NCBI GenBank assembly: GCA_030374765.1
Contig: JARGXX010000092.1
Span: 2,144,001-2,208,000 of the forward strand
Reading direction: 5' to 3'
Source: Agarophyton chilense
Lineage: Eukaryota > Rhodophyta > Florideophyceae > Gracilariales > Gracilariaceae
DNA length: 64,000 nt
Shown: positions 22,769 through 33,428 of the stretch, piece by piece
How positions within the stretch are numbered: position 1 is the first letter of the stretch
How the letters are laid out: each line of letters starts with the position of its first letter
Made by a program: the position numbers and the translations under genes
Notes under the pieces: model-generated
Database searches by the model: none
What the model saw: the letters and a program-made list of their open reading frames with translations, nothing else
Told to the model about the DNA's origin: nothing

Positions 22769-23986
22769 TTAAAATGTATCCATCGGACATGAGTCCTTCA
22801 GGATCTGAATCATGCCTTTCGCCCATTCCTCGTCCGAATTGAGGCAAGGAATGAGATCAAGAATCTCACCACCAGCTTCAATGAAGTCTTCCTTTCCTCT
22901 AATCCCAATTTCTTCCAGCGTTTCCAAACAATCGGCTGTAAAACTCGGTACCACCACAGCTATTTTCTTAACGCCCGCTTTGGCAAGTTTCACAAGCTCC
23001 TCGTCTGTGTACGGCTGAATCCATACAGGACCTGCAGCCGAAAGTCGTGACTGAAACGAAATTGAATACTTCCCCTCGGGAATATCACAAGCCTCTGCGA
23101 TACGCCTGGCAGACGCGAACGATTGCGCGCGGTAGCAGTTCCGGTTCGCCTGAACGATTTGAGCGCAGCAGTTTTCTTGCTTGTTACAAAGAAGTCCGCT
23201 TTCATCGGTGCGTTCACAATGAGTTTCTGGAACTCCGTGGAAAGACATGAGCAAGTGATCGTAGTTCTCGCAGCGTTCACCGATCTTTCGCTTGATAATA
23301 GCGGCGTACGCTGAAATATAAGACGGATGGTCGTAGAACGCAGGCACTATGTGCAAGTATGGAGTAGAGTAAACCTTTGCCGCCGCTTTGTAGACTATTT
23401 CGATAGCAGCGCCTGTTGCCGACGATGCATATTGCGGATACATCGGAACAACGATAAGTCTATCAGTGCCTCTTGCTCGTAGCTCTTCCATGACGTCATA
23501 AACATTAGGCTGACAATACTGCATACCGACCGCAACAGCATATTTCTCTCCGAGAAGATTCTGAAGCCTGGCCGCCAAATCTTCGGAGTGAAAGAGCAGT
23601 GGTGAACCTCTCTCCTCATCCCAGATGTTAGAATAAGCCTCCGCGCTTTCCTTTGGTCTAGTCCGCAAGATGAATAAGTTGAGAACGACCCATTTGATAA
23701 TGGGGTTCAGATCTACCACTCGCGAATCTCCAAGGAACTGTCGGAGGTATTCTCGTACGTCCGGGACAGAAAGAGAGGCTGGAGTGCCAATGTTGACTAA
23801 CAAAATTCCGGTGCGCCCTCGGAACGGTGGTGATCTCTCCTTCCCGAGCTCAGCCTGTTTCTCGATCTTGGGGGCTGCAACCGTTTTTGATTCAAGAGCG
23901 GTTGCCAAAATAGGGCGACGTGATGGAATGTTGACCCTTCTTTGTGCAATGCAAGCCGTGAAAGGAGCTGGTGCAACGAAGGCCAT
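22769..23986 (-). CDS. Ferrochelatase, plastid-targeted
   Basis: Inserts Fe2+ into protoporphyrin IX, the last step of haem synthesis. The frame is open from 24127, but ATG 23986 is preferred: it starts MAFVAPAPF, with Phe near the N-terminus as in red algal plastid transit peptides, followed by an Arg/Ser-rich leader of about 50 residues, giving 405 residues. The mature part starts GILLVNIGTPASLSVPDVREYL. The catalytic-His signature is LLMSFHGVPE (His 250 of the 405), and the C-terminal acidic site is FTADCLETLEEI. It is intronless and unbroken. A Cys-rich insertion follows the signature (CNKQENCCAQIVQANRNC), more like some bacterial ferrochelatases than those of plants. The plastid location is inferred from the leader. 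It lies in the same direction as the dipeptidase gene, about 1.3 kb downstream of it. Confidence 0.93.
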   Translation of the reverse strand: MAFVAPAPFTACIAQRRVNIPSRRPILATALESKTVAAPKIEKQAELGKERSPPFRGRTGILLVNIGTPASLSVPDVREYLRQFLGDSRVVDLNPIIKWVVLNLFILRTRPKESAEAYSNIWDEERGSPLLFHSEDLAARLQNLLGEKYAVAVGMQYCQPNVYDVMEELRARGTDRLIVVPMYPQYASSATGAAIEIVYKAAAKVYSTPYLHIVPAFYDHPSYISAYAAIIKRKIGERCENYDHLLMSFHGVPETHCERTDESGLLCNKQENCCAQIVQANRNCYRAQSFASARRIAEACDIPEGKYSISFQSRLSAAGPVWIQPYTDEELVKLAKAGVKKIAVVVPSFTADCLETLEEIGIRGKEDFIEAGGEILDLIPCLNSDEEWAKGMIQILKDSCPMDTF

Positions 23987-24127
23987 GATGTGTGCGGCCG
24001 TCGCTGATTGCGAAGCAGCGAAGAAAGGTTGAAGATAACGCGCGTGATAGTAGCAGATCACAATTTCCAAGGGCGGGATTAATCGAGCGAAATGCAATGG
24101 CCAGAAATTAACGCACGAGAAACGCAA

Positions 24128-25303
24128 GAAGGCACGCGGCGTTGACTGCGATCTTGACTTGTGAGATGAAGATCAGAGCAACATGTTCCTATGCACCACT
24201 GCTGAGCTGTTCATGGTTGTAAATGGTTTCACGCAGAGGATTCGTGAGCTCAGCTTGGCGTCTTTACCCTGACAGAATTACAGCCCGTCAAGATCTTTTT
24301 GCACACATCCGTTCATCCGACCCTATTTCCAATCACGTTTCGGCCTTCTGTAAGATATGCTCGGCATGCCGTGCCATGGCGACTGGGGGAGAAAATAATT
24401 AATGCACCCATTATGCCCGGACATCAGCATCGCCTGGCTCACCGCTAGCGATTTGCGTAAGAGTTCTGTTTAAGAACCATCTTTTGCCTAGTGTGCATTT
24501 TGAATGCAATTCCGATTCATTGAATTTCGACCCTAGCTCTACACTTCCGGCCCCAGTCGGACATAGGTATGGAAATGCAGAAGTGAGCAAACGATACTGG
24601 CTGTCCATTCGTAGGCGTTCACGTTTTCTGTTTGATAAAACTCCAGCCCTGATCTCGGAAGCCGGGGCAATGGTTCAGTCTTGGCCGACTTCGGTTTGAC
24701 AAATATGTCAGTGTGTCACACTTCGATTTTATGTCTAGGAAGGTACCCTTCGTACTTGCGACCCGCTTGGCCGATGTTCTCAACGGTGAAAGGTGCTCCG
24801 TATCGAAGGTCATGAGGTCGAAAGGAAAGAAACACTGGGCCTGCAGCTAATACCTGGATCAACTATCGTTCAGCACGCCAGTATCCACTGTGCGTACAAG
24901 CCCGATTCTGTTCCTTCTACTTCATTTGCAAGTTGAACTCTTCCCAGGTATTCACAGAAGGTTTTGTTTGCTCACTTAATTAGCACAGTCAATGGTTCTA
25001 TTGCATCTTTTTAACTAAGACGTATCTTACTATTGCTCCCCCTGCGCCATTTGTCTTAACCGGATGAGTTTTCAATGCAACAAGCTAGAGATGCCTACTA
25101 ACCATATTGAACAACATGTCCAATTTCTCCAGCTACCAACCATTACCGCCGAAAGAGATGACATCATCAGACCCGGCCGAATAATGGCATCAATCTCGCA
25201 AGTTACTATAGATTACACAAGTTAGATGACATATGATGCAGTCGCGAAGAGTAACGATGTACTGCTCATGATTTCCATGCCTTCGCAAGTCGCAAGAACG
25301 ACC
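24128..25303. other. Intergenic region between ferrochelatase and dipeptidase
   Basis: Must contain the ferrochelatase promoter and the dipeptidase 3' end. No supported ORF, repeat or RNA gene seen. Small ORFs such as 24411-24608 lack any domain. Confidence 0.5.
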
Positions 25304-26866
25304 TCAAGATAGTCCAAACCAAATGTCTTTAAGCCTTCCCAGCGCGCCTTTCTTTGCTTTTCCGTCGCTGATGATGTTTTCTCTCTTCCGATGGACGCGA
25401 TTAACCTCCTCCAGCAAGACGAATAACACATGAATTCCGTTTAGATAGTTCTTTCTTCCTATCTTCTCGTTCTCCGAATGTGCTCCATCGTCTGAACAAC
25501 CAAGAGGTAACAACATTGTGTCGACACCCATAATTTTTTCCACCATGCCTGTGATTGGAATTGAGCCACCCTCCCTTGTTAAGTCTGGGCGTACACCATA
25601 TACTTTTAGAAGGGCAGCAGCTCCCGCCTGATACAGCGGGCATTTCGGATTGGCTAACCAGGGCGCCGAGGACGAACTAGTGACTCGCAACTCGTTCGGA
25701 CTCCTGAGTTCAAGGAATCGCTCCCGTAAGAGTTTCGTCACCTCTTCTTCCACAAATTTTCCATCTTGCCCAGGGACAAGCCTGATGGAGAACTTCCCCG
25801 TCACGGCCCCTGGGATCACTGTTTTCAGACCTTGTCCAGAATAAGCTCCTTCGATACCATGAATGGATAGCGAGGGGTATCTCCACCTGTTCATCAATAC
25901 ATCAGGCGCTGTATCACCAACCAAGGCTGGTACGTTTCCAGCTTCTTTCTTGAAATCTTCACTGTCAAAGCTGATGCCCTGGTAAAGTTCTTTCTCAGCT
26001 TCTTCAAGCCGAGCGCAGTCCTCCTTTCGACAGCCAGGTATGTCTATCAACCCATAACCACCCTTTGTCACAGTAGACAACAGCTGGATCAAATCTGTCA
26101 TCGGCTCGGCAATACAGCCTCCGTAGACACCCGAATGCAAGGTTTGAGAGCCAGAGCGAACTTCGCATTCAAAGGTTGCAAGTCCTCGCAAGCCGTAGGT
26201 AAGGCATGGCTTACTAGTTGTTAACCAGTAGTTGTCCGTGATGACGACGAAATCAACGCCTTCCAAGAATCCACTAGGTTTCGCTTCACGAGCGAGCAAG
26301 TCTTCCAGACATTCACTGTTCGATTCCTCCATTCCTTCAAGGCAAAACTTGAGGTTCACGGGTAATTCCAATTCTAGCTCTCGGTATATTTCGATTGCCC
26401 ATAACCATGCTAAAATTGGCCCTTTGTCATCAGTGCTACCACGTCCGTGCAGCATTTCATTCTTTTCGGTCAAAGTAAAAGGTTCTGATGACCAGCCGTC
26501 AGCTTTCTCAGCAGGTTGGACATCGTAATGGCCATAAACTAAGACAGTAGGCTTCTGTGTGTCTTCCATGGAAAATTCGGCAAGAATTACAGGAGGAAGA
26601 TCAAATCGTTGGCCATCGTCCAGTTCTTGGAAACCGACAAGAACTTTTTCTGATTTGCCTCCAAGGTCCTCGATCCATTTATTCAGAAGGTCAGCCATTT
26701 GAAAGCATTCATTCCGTTTCGAGAGCTCAGTGGAGACAGATTGAATGGCAACCGCCTCAGCCAAACGGCTGATGTAGATATCAGCATTTGAAGCGATAAC
26801 CTTGCGAACCTCATTGAAAAGATCAACGCTTTTCATGGTCTCGCTTTCCCCCGTGCTTTGAGTCAT
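25304..26866 (-). CDS. Cytosolic non-specific dipeptidase, M20 family (CNDP2-like)
   Basis: A zinc/manganese metallodipeptidase that hydrolyses dipeptides such as Cys-Gly in peptide and glutathione turnover. The 520-residue frame is intact and intronless from ATG 26866. M20 residues are all present: His113/Asp115 in YGHYDVQPAE, Asp146 in GRGSTDDKGP, the catalytic pair Glu180/Glu181 in EGMEESNS, Asp211 in VITDNYW, and His463 in CSDDGAHSENEKI. His244 in LHSGVYGG fits the dimerisation-domain His that completes the neighbouring active site. There is no signal peptide, so it is probably cytosolic; the last 30 residues are Lys/Arg-rich. Met11 is an alternative start. The copia 5' LTR begins about 350 bases upstream, inside the likely promoter. 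Confidence 0.95.
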   Translation of the reverse strand: MTQSTGESETMKSVDLFNEVRKVIASNADIYISRLAEAVAIQSVSTELSKRNECFQMADLLNKWIEDLGGKSEKVLVGFQELDDGQRFDLPPVILAEFSMEDTQKPTVLVYGHYDVQPAEKADGWSSEPFTLTEKNEMLHGRGSTDDKGPILAWLWAIEIYRELELELPVNLKFCLEGMEESNSECLEDLLAREAKPSGFLEGVDFVVITDNYWLTTSKPCLTYGLRGLATFECEVRSGSQTLHSGVYGGCIAEPMTDLIQLLSTVTKGGYGLIDIPGCRKEDCARLEEAEKELYQGISFDSEDFKKEAGNVPALVGDTAPDVLMNRWRYPSLSIHGIEGAYSGQGLKTVIPGAVTGKFSIRLVPGQDGKFVEEEVTKLLRERFLELRSPNELRVTSSSSAPWLANPKCPLYQAGAAALLKVYGVRPDLTREGGSIPITGMVEKIMGVDTMLLPLGCSDDGAHSENEKIGRKNYLNGIHVLFVLLEEVNRVHRKRENIISDGKAKKGALGRLKDIWFGLS

Positions 26867-27217
26867 TTTGGGCTGCCTTGCTTGCTTGAAGACCGCCGAA
26901 GTAGCAGCACAAAATTGGTAGAAAGGTTTTCGATGACGACGTCGTCTCGGTTACTGTGTGGGAAAGTGAACGTAGGAATTGGGAAGAGAAATCGACTGAT
27001 ATGGTCAACAGATGTTCGTGAAAGAAGTCAGCATAATCGCACCAAAAATTCAATTTCCCTGCAGGCTGTGAGAGGATATGGCAACGATCGGTCGTCAGGG
27101 TTAATTTGGTTCTGCCAATTTGATTGGCGATAGGTAATGGACCGCCAAGCATGTGCGAAACAATCCATTTCAATTTCTCGTATTGGCTCAGTGTAAGCAC
27201 TTCTACGCAGATATAAT
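26867..27217. promoter_or_regulatory. Dipeptidase upstream region, cut by the copia insertion
   Basis: About 350 bases between the dipeptidase ATG and the copia 5' LTR. The ORF read across it on the minus strand enters the LTR and has no domain, so I treat this as promoter and 5' untranslated sequence. Confidence 0.5.
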
Positions 27218-27423
27218 TGTGCAATACACGATTGCCACCTGGCACAATGCCGCCGGCGCTGCATACTAAACCTCACTCTTGCTCCACCCCGAGACACTGG
27301 GGACAGAGGAGCAAGAGGGGACCTTGTGCCCGTTCCACCTTCCTCGGTTCCACCGCGCGTTGCGAGTGCATACTAGACACCAGACCAACAGCCCTCCCGC
27401 TCTGCGTACGACTGCTTCCCATA
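27218..27423 (+). repeat. Copia 5' LTR
   Basis: 206 bp starting TGTGCAATACACG and ending CTTCCCATA, as fixed by the perfect ATAAT duplication. The 3' end TA instead of CA is unusual. It differs from the 3' LTR at only a handful of bases. Confidence 0.92.
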
Positions 27424-27531
27424 GTTATAAACCCAGCGGCAGGAGCTTTTATGTTTTTCAATCCGACAGACCCGCCAAAGTTTGATCCGACCAAGGATCT
27501 ACAAAAATGACACTGCAACGTTTGTCGATGG

Positions 27532-28776
27532 ATGGATACTATTTATACGGCTTCCAGGAAGGGCACCGATCGTCATTACCAAACAATCTTCGCGACTCTA
27601 GGTCTACAGCTGTACGACAGATCTTTACTTAGTGCTCAGAAATTCGTGGTCAACGAAGCCCACGAAAAAAGAATTCTTTATTACAAGCAAAACGACCAAT
27701 TGAAAGCGTTATGCGAAATCGTTGAACTTGTTGCAGTCGACACTACAATTGCTGTTGTTTCTCGATTGATGTCTTCCTTCAATCGTGTTACAAACCTTCG
27801 TCGCAAAGATGAGCCTCTGGCTAGCTTTGTATCAAGTTTTCGCGGCTTGGCTGTCGATCATCTCATGCACGGTAGACTTTCATCTTCGTCTCAGGTTGGA
27901 GAAGTTCTGACAATAACGCTACTCAACAATGCATCTTTGAGTGAGAAGATGTTGACCAATGCCAAACTACAACTCACCTCTCTCGCCGAAACTCTCATGA
28001 GAAGTGGAAATTATACTGGGAATACTCAGCACCACATCAATCTTGTGAAGTTTTAGGAGTCCATAAACAACCTCCGTGAAATGATATCGAGGCCTCACCT
28101 TAAGATTTCGAGGCGCGATACTCACAACATGACGAAGGCAAAGCTTTTCGTAATTAAGAGATAGATCAATGAAGCGGTCTTTGAGTTCGAGAGACATCTT
28201 ACAGACACTCACTGTAAGACCCGTCTAACTCCTTCTATCAACAAGCTCCTTCAACCTTCCCACAGATGCCGTCTGAACCTGGATGACGCCGTTACAGTCA
28301 AGCGGAATCTTTCTTTTACCCCTTCGAGCTCTGCTGCTCACTATACAAGGGAAGACCTTGAAAACATCGTCGGTCAGAAAGTTCAAACTGCTTTATTTGC
28401 GATTTCCCAATCCAACCAGAGCGTACTAACTCGCTTGGGAAATAGGAAGGAGGTAAATGAATCAACGGTGTCTTTCAAACGGCGCAATGCGAAGAGGAAA
28501 CGCACCGATGTTAAGGCCGGAAAAGGTGGAAAGTCGTATTTTTGTTTTGATTGTGGTGATACCGAGCACATGGCCGGCAATGACTTGTGCCCAAGTCCCT
28601 CATTTATGACAAAGAAGAGGAAGCTCGAACGCCAACGCAACGATTCAGAGGGTAGGTCCACAGTTCCTCATCGTGGAGGAAGACATCCCAGAAAAGATGC
28701 GTCCAGAGAACGAAACCGTGGACCTAATGCGGGATTTACGCCAGGCGCCGCCCCATCGAAACTCAATCATGCCTAA
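27532..28776 (+). pseudogene. Copia gag, broken
   Basis: The first 174 codons (to 28056) hold the capsid-like core (RKDEPLASFVSSFRGLAVDH). After a decayed stretch with several stops (including an in-frame TAG near 28160), the same frame is open again from about 28165 to 28776. It encodes a basic region and a zinc knuckle, CFDCGDTEH then C, spaced CX2CX4HX6C rather than the usual X4. The C-terminus is Arg/Gly/Pro-rich. It begins about 110 bases after the 5' LTR. Confidence 0.75.
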
Positions 28777-28790
28777 ATTCATGGGTTGGG

Positions 28791-30275
28791 GCGCCTTCTG
28801 ATGTGGTTAGTGGTACGAGAGATCCTAACCCCATCATTGACATTGGTTGTCCTCGTAGTGTGGGGGGCATCGAATCTGCGTCTGCACTATCAATCGCAAT
28901 GGGCATCTAATTTTACGTTAAAGACCTCGAGTGTGACCCCTTTTATCACGGTTTTGGTCCAGAATGTGCAAATCCGAAACTCGTATTTGGAATTTGGAGG
29001 TTGAAAATCAAAAGACTCAACGATGTGGAAGCAGACATTAAGTTCTACATTACGGAAGGCGACGGTCCTCTGCTACTGGGGAACGACATAGTGTAACGTT
29101 CGGACCTCATGGGTTCGGAAAACACGCTCGTAGTGCCCGTTTCGGTCGGAATCTCTCGAGACGATGCAGTTCTGTCAACGTACGTCCTAGGAGAAGAAAA
29201 TGACCTCCGAACACACTTATTCGTCGTTCTTGCGATAACAAAGTCGTTCAAATTCTTCTTCTCTTCTCATTCTTCCTTTCTCTCTAGGAATCCTAATCCG
29301 ATCGCCAAACTATCTGGAAAGGACGGCATGGATCAGACCAATGCGCGCCGCTTCGCCACAAAGCTTCACTGTCAGTCCCACCTCTCCACCAAGGACATGA
29401 AAAAGCTTTGCAGTCGAGGCGGGATAATAAATCGAACACTTGCTGGTGAGCTCCAACAGGCCTACAATTCTTGCACTTCATGCAAAAGGTCTGGCCGCCC
29501 ATTACATTCTCGAAATATATCACTCAAGAGGATACTGGGCGAGTTCAACGAGCACCTTCAAGTGGATTTCCTATTCATACGCGAGTTTGGAAACCTCCCC
29601 ATTCTGCATATGAAGGATGTATCAACTGGTCTCTCCGTTACTGTCTTGATGACTTCAAGGGATATGACTGATACCACTCGCATGATTGTCTTTCATTGGT
29701 TTGATGTCTTTGGGCATCCATCAAAATTATCAGGAGACCCAGAGGTCAATAACGACTCGATTCAGCGATTGTGTGCCGAGAATCAGATTTCATTCGAACC
29801 GCGGCCTGCTCGACGCCACAACAAAATTGGAAGCGTTGAATCGAGCAACGAGACAATCCGTACATTTGTCCAAACGCCCCTTCTCGACGAACCTCATCTG
29901 AGGGAAACTCGTCAAGTGTACCGCACGGACTTTGAGATCCTCTCCAAAACCACATTCCTGAAGAATGTGCTGTATGGTAATGAGTCAGTCAGCAGCTTCG
30001 AGCTTGTTCACGGCTACACTCCTTCTGTTTCTGGGTTACCCAAGCAGATGCTACCAGAGAAGCTCCTTGCTTCCTACCACGAACAAGTTTCCAGGCGTGC
30101 CGTACACACCTTACTTCGTACCAAGCCATCGTATCCTTTATCACAACACCTTCTGGCACCAACCACTCCGGTATATGTATTTAAGAGAGTTAGAAAACAT
30201 GGTGCCTGGTACAAGGCATTCGTGGTCACTACTACTGACCATATAGTATCGGTCTCTCCGAGCAAAAATCTCTAG
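28791..30275 (+). pseudogene. Copia protease and integrase region, broken
   Basis: The protease has IIDIGCPRSVGG near 28830, where DIG stands in place of the usual DTG/DSG, and ends with GPLLLGNDIV. In-frame TAA lie near 28910 and at about 29094. The integrase follows in the same frame: His/Cys finger (LHCQSH then CTSC), first Asp in LQVDFLF, second Asp in LSGDPE, and Glu in GSVESSN. It stops at 30273-30275 though similar sequence (GPKHQIAYEDIRLVPRDG) continues briefly. RT is in a different frame, so at least one frameshift separates them. Confidence 0.85.
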
Positions 30276-30379
30276 GGACCGAAGCATCAGATCGCCTACG
30301 AGGACATAAGGTTAGTCCCGCGTGATGGTTTGAAGTACACTTAGAACGCGGATAACTTGGTGAAGTGTAGGCTTAAGTT

Positions 30380-30610
30380 CGTTTTTCGAGACTCAGTCTT
30401 TATTCTTAAATTCTTTTGTAGTGCTCTAAAGAACTTCTACTTTTTTCTAGAAGCACAGCATTTCTTCTAAGATAGTTCTTAGAGTTTCTACAATAAATTT
30501 TCTATCGAAGCTTCTAGATGCTTGTACACAGTTCTAAGTCATAGAGGAGTTTCTAGTTGTTTCCTTAAGACCTTCTAGAGGTTTCTACAACACAGGTTCA
30601 TCCCTTCTAC
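30380..30610 (+). repeat. TTCTA-rich low-complexity tract inside copia pol
   Basis: An AT-rich stretch with about a dozen TTCTA/TTCTAGA-type motifs between the integrase and RT. It has no open frame. Some motifs resemble heat-shock elements (for example GAAGCTTCTAGAT). Confidence 0.6.
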
Positions 30611-30681
30611 AGGAACTGGACAAACAGGAGCTTGGATACACGTCCTTCCCAGACACTAACGCCCAAGAAGAACCGATACCA

Positions 30682-32589
30682 GTGCCTGAAGAAAGGAATG
30701 ATGCCGATCGTTCTTCTCTTCCACCCCTCCAAGATGAAGAAATCACAGACTTCCCTGTGCAGATCATAGAAGACCTTTTGAGTTTCGACCCAAACATATC
30801 GGACGAACCAAATTTGTGGTCTTTGCATCCGTTCTATTCATCCTTCTTCGCGTCGAAGGAAGACACGACGGCTGTGAACGCACCCTCAATGGATGTCGGG
30901 AACCCTCAACTCTGCAGAGATGTTGGCGACACCTCGCTTAGGTTCCCTACAATTGGCGAAAATCTATTGTCTTCGGAGCAAAGAATCCTCGAGCAGATCA
31001 AGAAGATCATTGGAGCCCAACCAGCCACAGAAGCTAAGCTACAGTTCGCCCCGCGATGGATAATCGACAAGGCCATCGAAGCAGAGAAGAGAAACTACTC
31101 TGAAGCCGAGGCATACAAGCCGATCTCCATCACAGGACTCCCGCGAAATTCAAATATCATATCCTCCCATCACTTCTTCGTGACGTAGTTCGATGGAGAG
31201 AATGGTAAGCTTAAGCTCAAGTGCCGTTTGGTACCACATGGAAATCGGGATTCTCAAAAGGATAACATTCGCTCTGACTCCTCTACGGCTCACTTCACCT
31301 GCATCAGACTTCTGCTTTCCCTCGCAACTTTACTGCACCTCACCCTTGGAAGCATTGACATCTCTAGAGCGTATCTGCAATCAGGCGACCTCAAACGAGA
31401 TATATACATGCGGCCTCCAAAGGGATGGACACAGTTCGTAGACGAAGTATGGAAGCTACTCAAGCCAGCATATGGCCTAGTAGAGTCCGGTCGTCTCTGG
31501 CAGCTATGCATCGAGGAATGGTTGTGCGACTACGGATTCTGTACTGTCCCTGGTATGCCACAGATGTTCATATTGTCGGACGACCATGCATGTATATCTC
31601 TACTCCTGGCCAAATTGGTGGACGATCTTCTCCTTGCCGTATCAAAGAGTGAGATGAACAACTTCTCCAAGGCTCTCTCATCTCGCTTCAAGGTTGGCAG
31701 AGCACTCTTTAAGAACGAGATTATCTTCAGCCGCCTTTGGATTTGGCAATATGAAGACTTCTCGATCGAGATCTCCATGGCAGAGTTTATGGAAAATCTC
31801 GCCCCCATTCCGATCTCGAGGGATGGGAGGAAGCAGTCCGAGGATCCATGCACCCAATAAGAAGTCCGAAATATCCATTCCCTTGCTGGAAAACTCAACT
31901 ACCTCGGCCATGGTGTGCTGCCTCAAGCCGCGTACGCTGCCAGCATCATGCAGCAGCTGGTCCTAGAGATGCGCGTTAGGCATCTTCTGCAGACAAACCA
32001 GATCCTCAACCTCGTCTTTAAGCTATGTCTGGTCGTGAAGAACATGGCTCCGAGATCCTCGATGGTATCGGATAACATGAACGCTTGCCACATAGTGACG
32101 TTCTTTGACGGCAGAACTGGAAAATCATCCTACGGTCAAACTGGCTACATCATTGGCATCTCCTTCTCCCAAGGTGAGAACGTTCCCTACCACATCTTCT
32201 ACTGGCAAAGCGCGAAGCAAGGACGCATATCCTTTAGTTCAATTGGTGCTGAAATTCTTGCGGCAGCAGAATCCGCAGACAGATCCATACTACTTAGGGA
32301 ATGCATGGAAGTTCTTGCATCGAATTTCGGTTCGCTCGTCCTTTACGTCGACTCATTTGGTTTGTACTCAAAGATCACTACCCTTCAAGAATGCCGAGAC
32401 TACCGATTGCGCCCCACCGTGTCGCGCCTCCGTGATTCCTTCGAAGCTGGAGACATATCCTCCATGCGTTGGATATCGGGAAGTCTGAACTTAGCCGACG
32501 CGTTATCAAAGGGCAATCATCATTCATTTACTCAATTGAACCAAGCTATGGTTCGAGGTATACTCAGCAAAGGTATCACATATACTATG
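30682..32589 (+). pseudogene. Copia reverse transcriptase and RNase H, cut by Gypsy-2
   Basis: One frame with in-frame TAG 31186-31188 and TAA 31858-31860. RT motifs are KCRLVPHGNRD, SIDISRAYLQSGD, LKPAYGLVESGRLW and the active site KLVDDLLLA, where LVDD replaces YVDD. RNase H follows, with Asp in TFFDGRTG, Glu in IGAEILAAAE, Asp in LYVDSFGLY, and NLADALSKG. Gypsy-2 enters at 32590. On its far side, after the duplicated CYATG, the frame continues in phase for eleven codons to TAA 43235-43237. Gypsy-2 therefore removed only the last residues of pol. Confidence 0.9.
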
Positions 32590-33305
32590 TGTAGTATCCG
32601 CTCTAACGGAGAGAGCAGAAACCTGCGACAGCGTTCGGACTGCCGATGGGTCGCTTGCGTCGAAGGAAAAAGGGTGGTAGAGCTACAACACCAGCGAGCT
32701 GGAAGTGGGGTGTAAGGCCACTACTCGCCAGCGAGGGTGCTCAGTGCAACTGTAAAACGTTGAGGGAACGTAGGTAAGAGACGGCTCGTGAAGTGGTTGG
32801 GGGCTGACTATCTATTTTAGCTCGTCCGGATCTCCGGTTAAGGAATCATAAGCGAGGAACAGAATAGTCATGATGCCCATGTTGTCTCCGTTACTTGGAG
32901 TCGGCGCTCACCTCTGGTACACTATATACTGTGTGCCAGGGTGAGTGCCCAAATAAATATATAAATAATACCCAGTGGTCAGCCACTTAGCCAAACCACT
33001 GTATGTTTATGTTCCCTAATGGACGTCTAGCTACAAAGGGTAGTAAAGCCCTCCACGTGGATTGCCACTACATGCGCCGTTGCCAATATGGCATTCGCCT
33101 AGGAAGGGTCGCAAATATGCGCGCGCCGTGGTAAGCCACTCGACCCATGACGCCACGTGTTCCACTAAGATATTGTGCCTCTAGGCATCCTATGCGGGAT
33201 ACCGTTTCATATCACAATGCTGATGGTAACACTCACTTATGAGTTCCAACCGCGACTTCGCGAAAAACCAACCTATCGGATTCCCCGACATAGTTGAATA
33301 CTACA
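32590..33305 (-). repeat. Gypsy-2 3' LTR
   Basis: 716 bp, TGTAGTATCC... ending AATACTACA. It contains about 50 bases (around 33085-33140, GCCAATATGGCATTCGCC) missing from the other copy. Confidence 0.93.
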
Positions 33306-33428
33306 TACCCCCATCGTTAAGCGCGAACCCTGGGGGACGCAAGAAGCGTTTGTACGCAGTCGGACCGGTGTTCAGGGTACTCATCGTCATCACGAATTCC
33401 TCACCGCTCTTCAGCTCGATCTCTCGCG

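Noticed and set aside
26823-27245. Minus-strand ORF upstream of the dipeptidase
   Set aside because: It overlaps the dipeptidase start and runs into the copia LTR; no domain.
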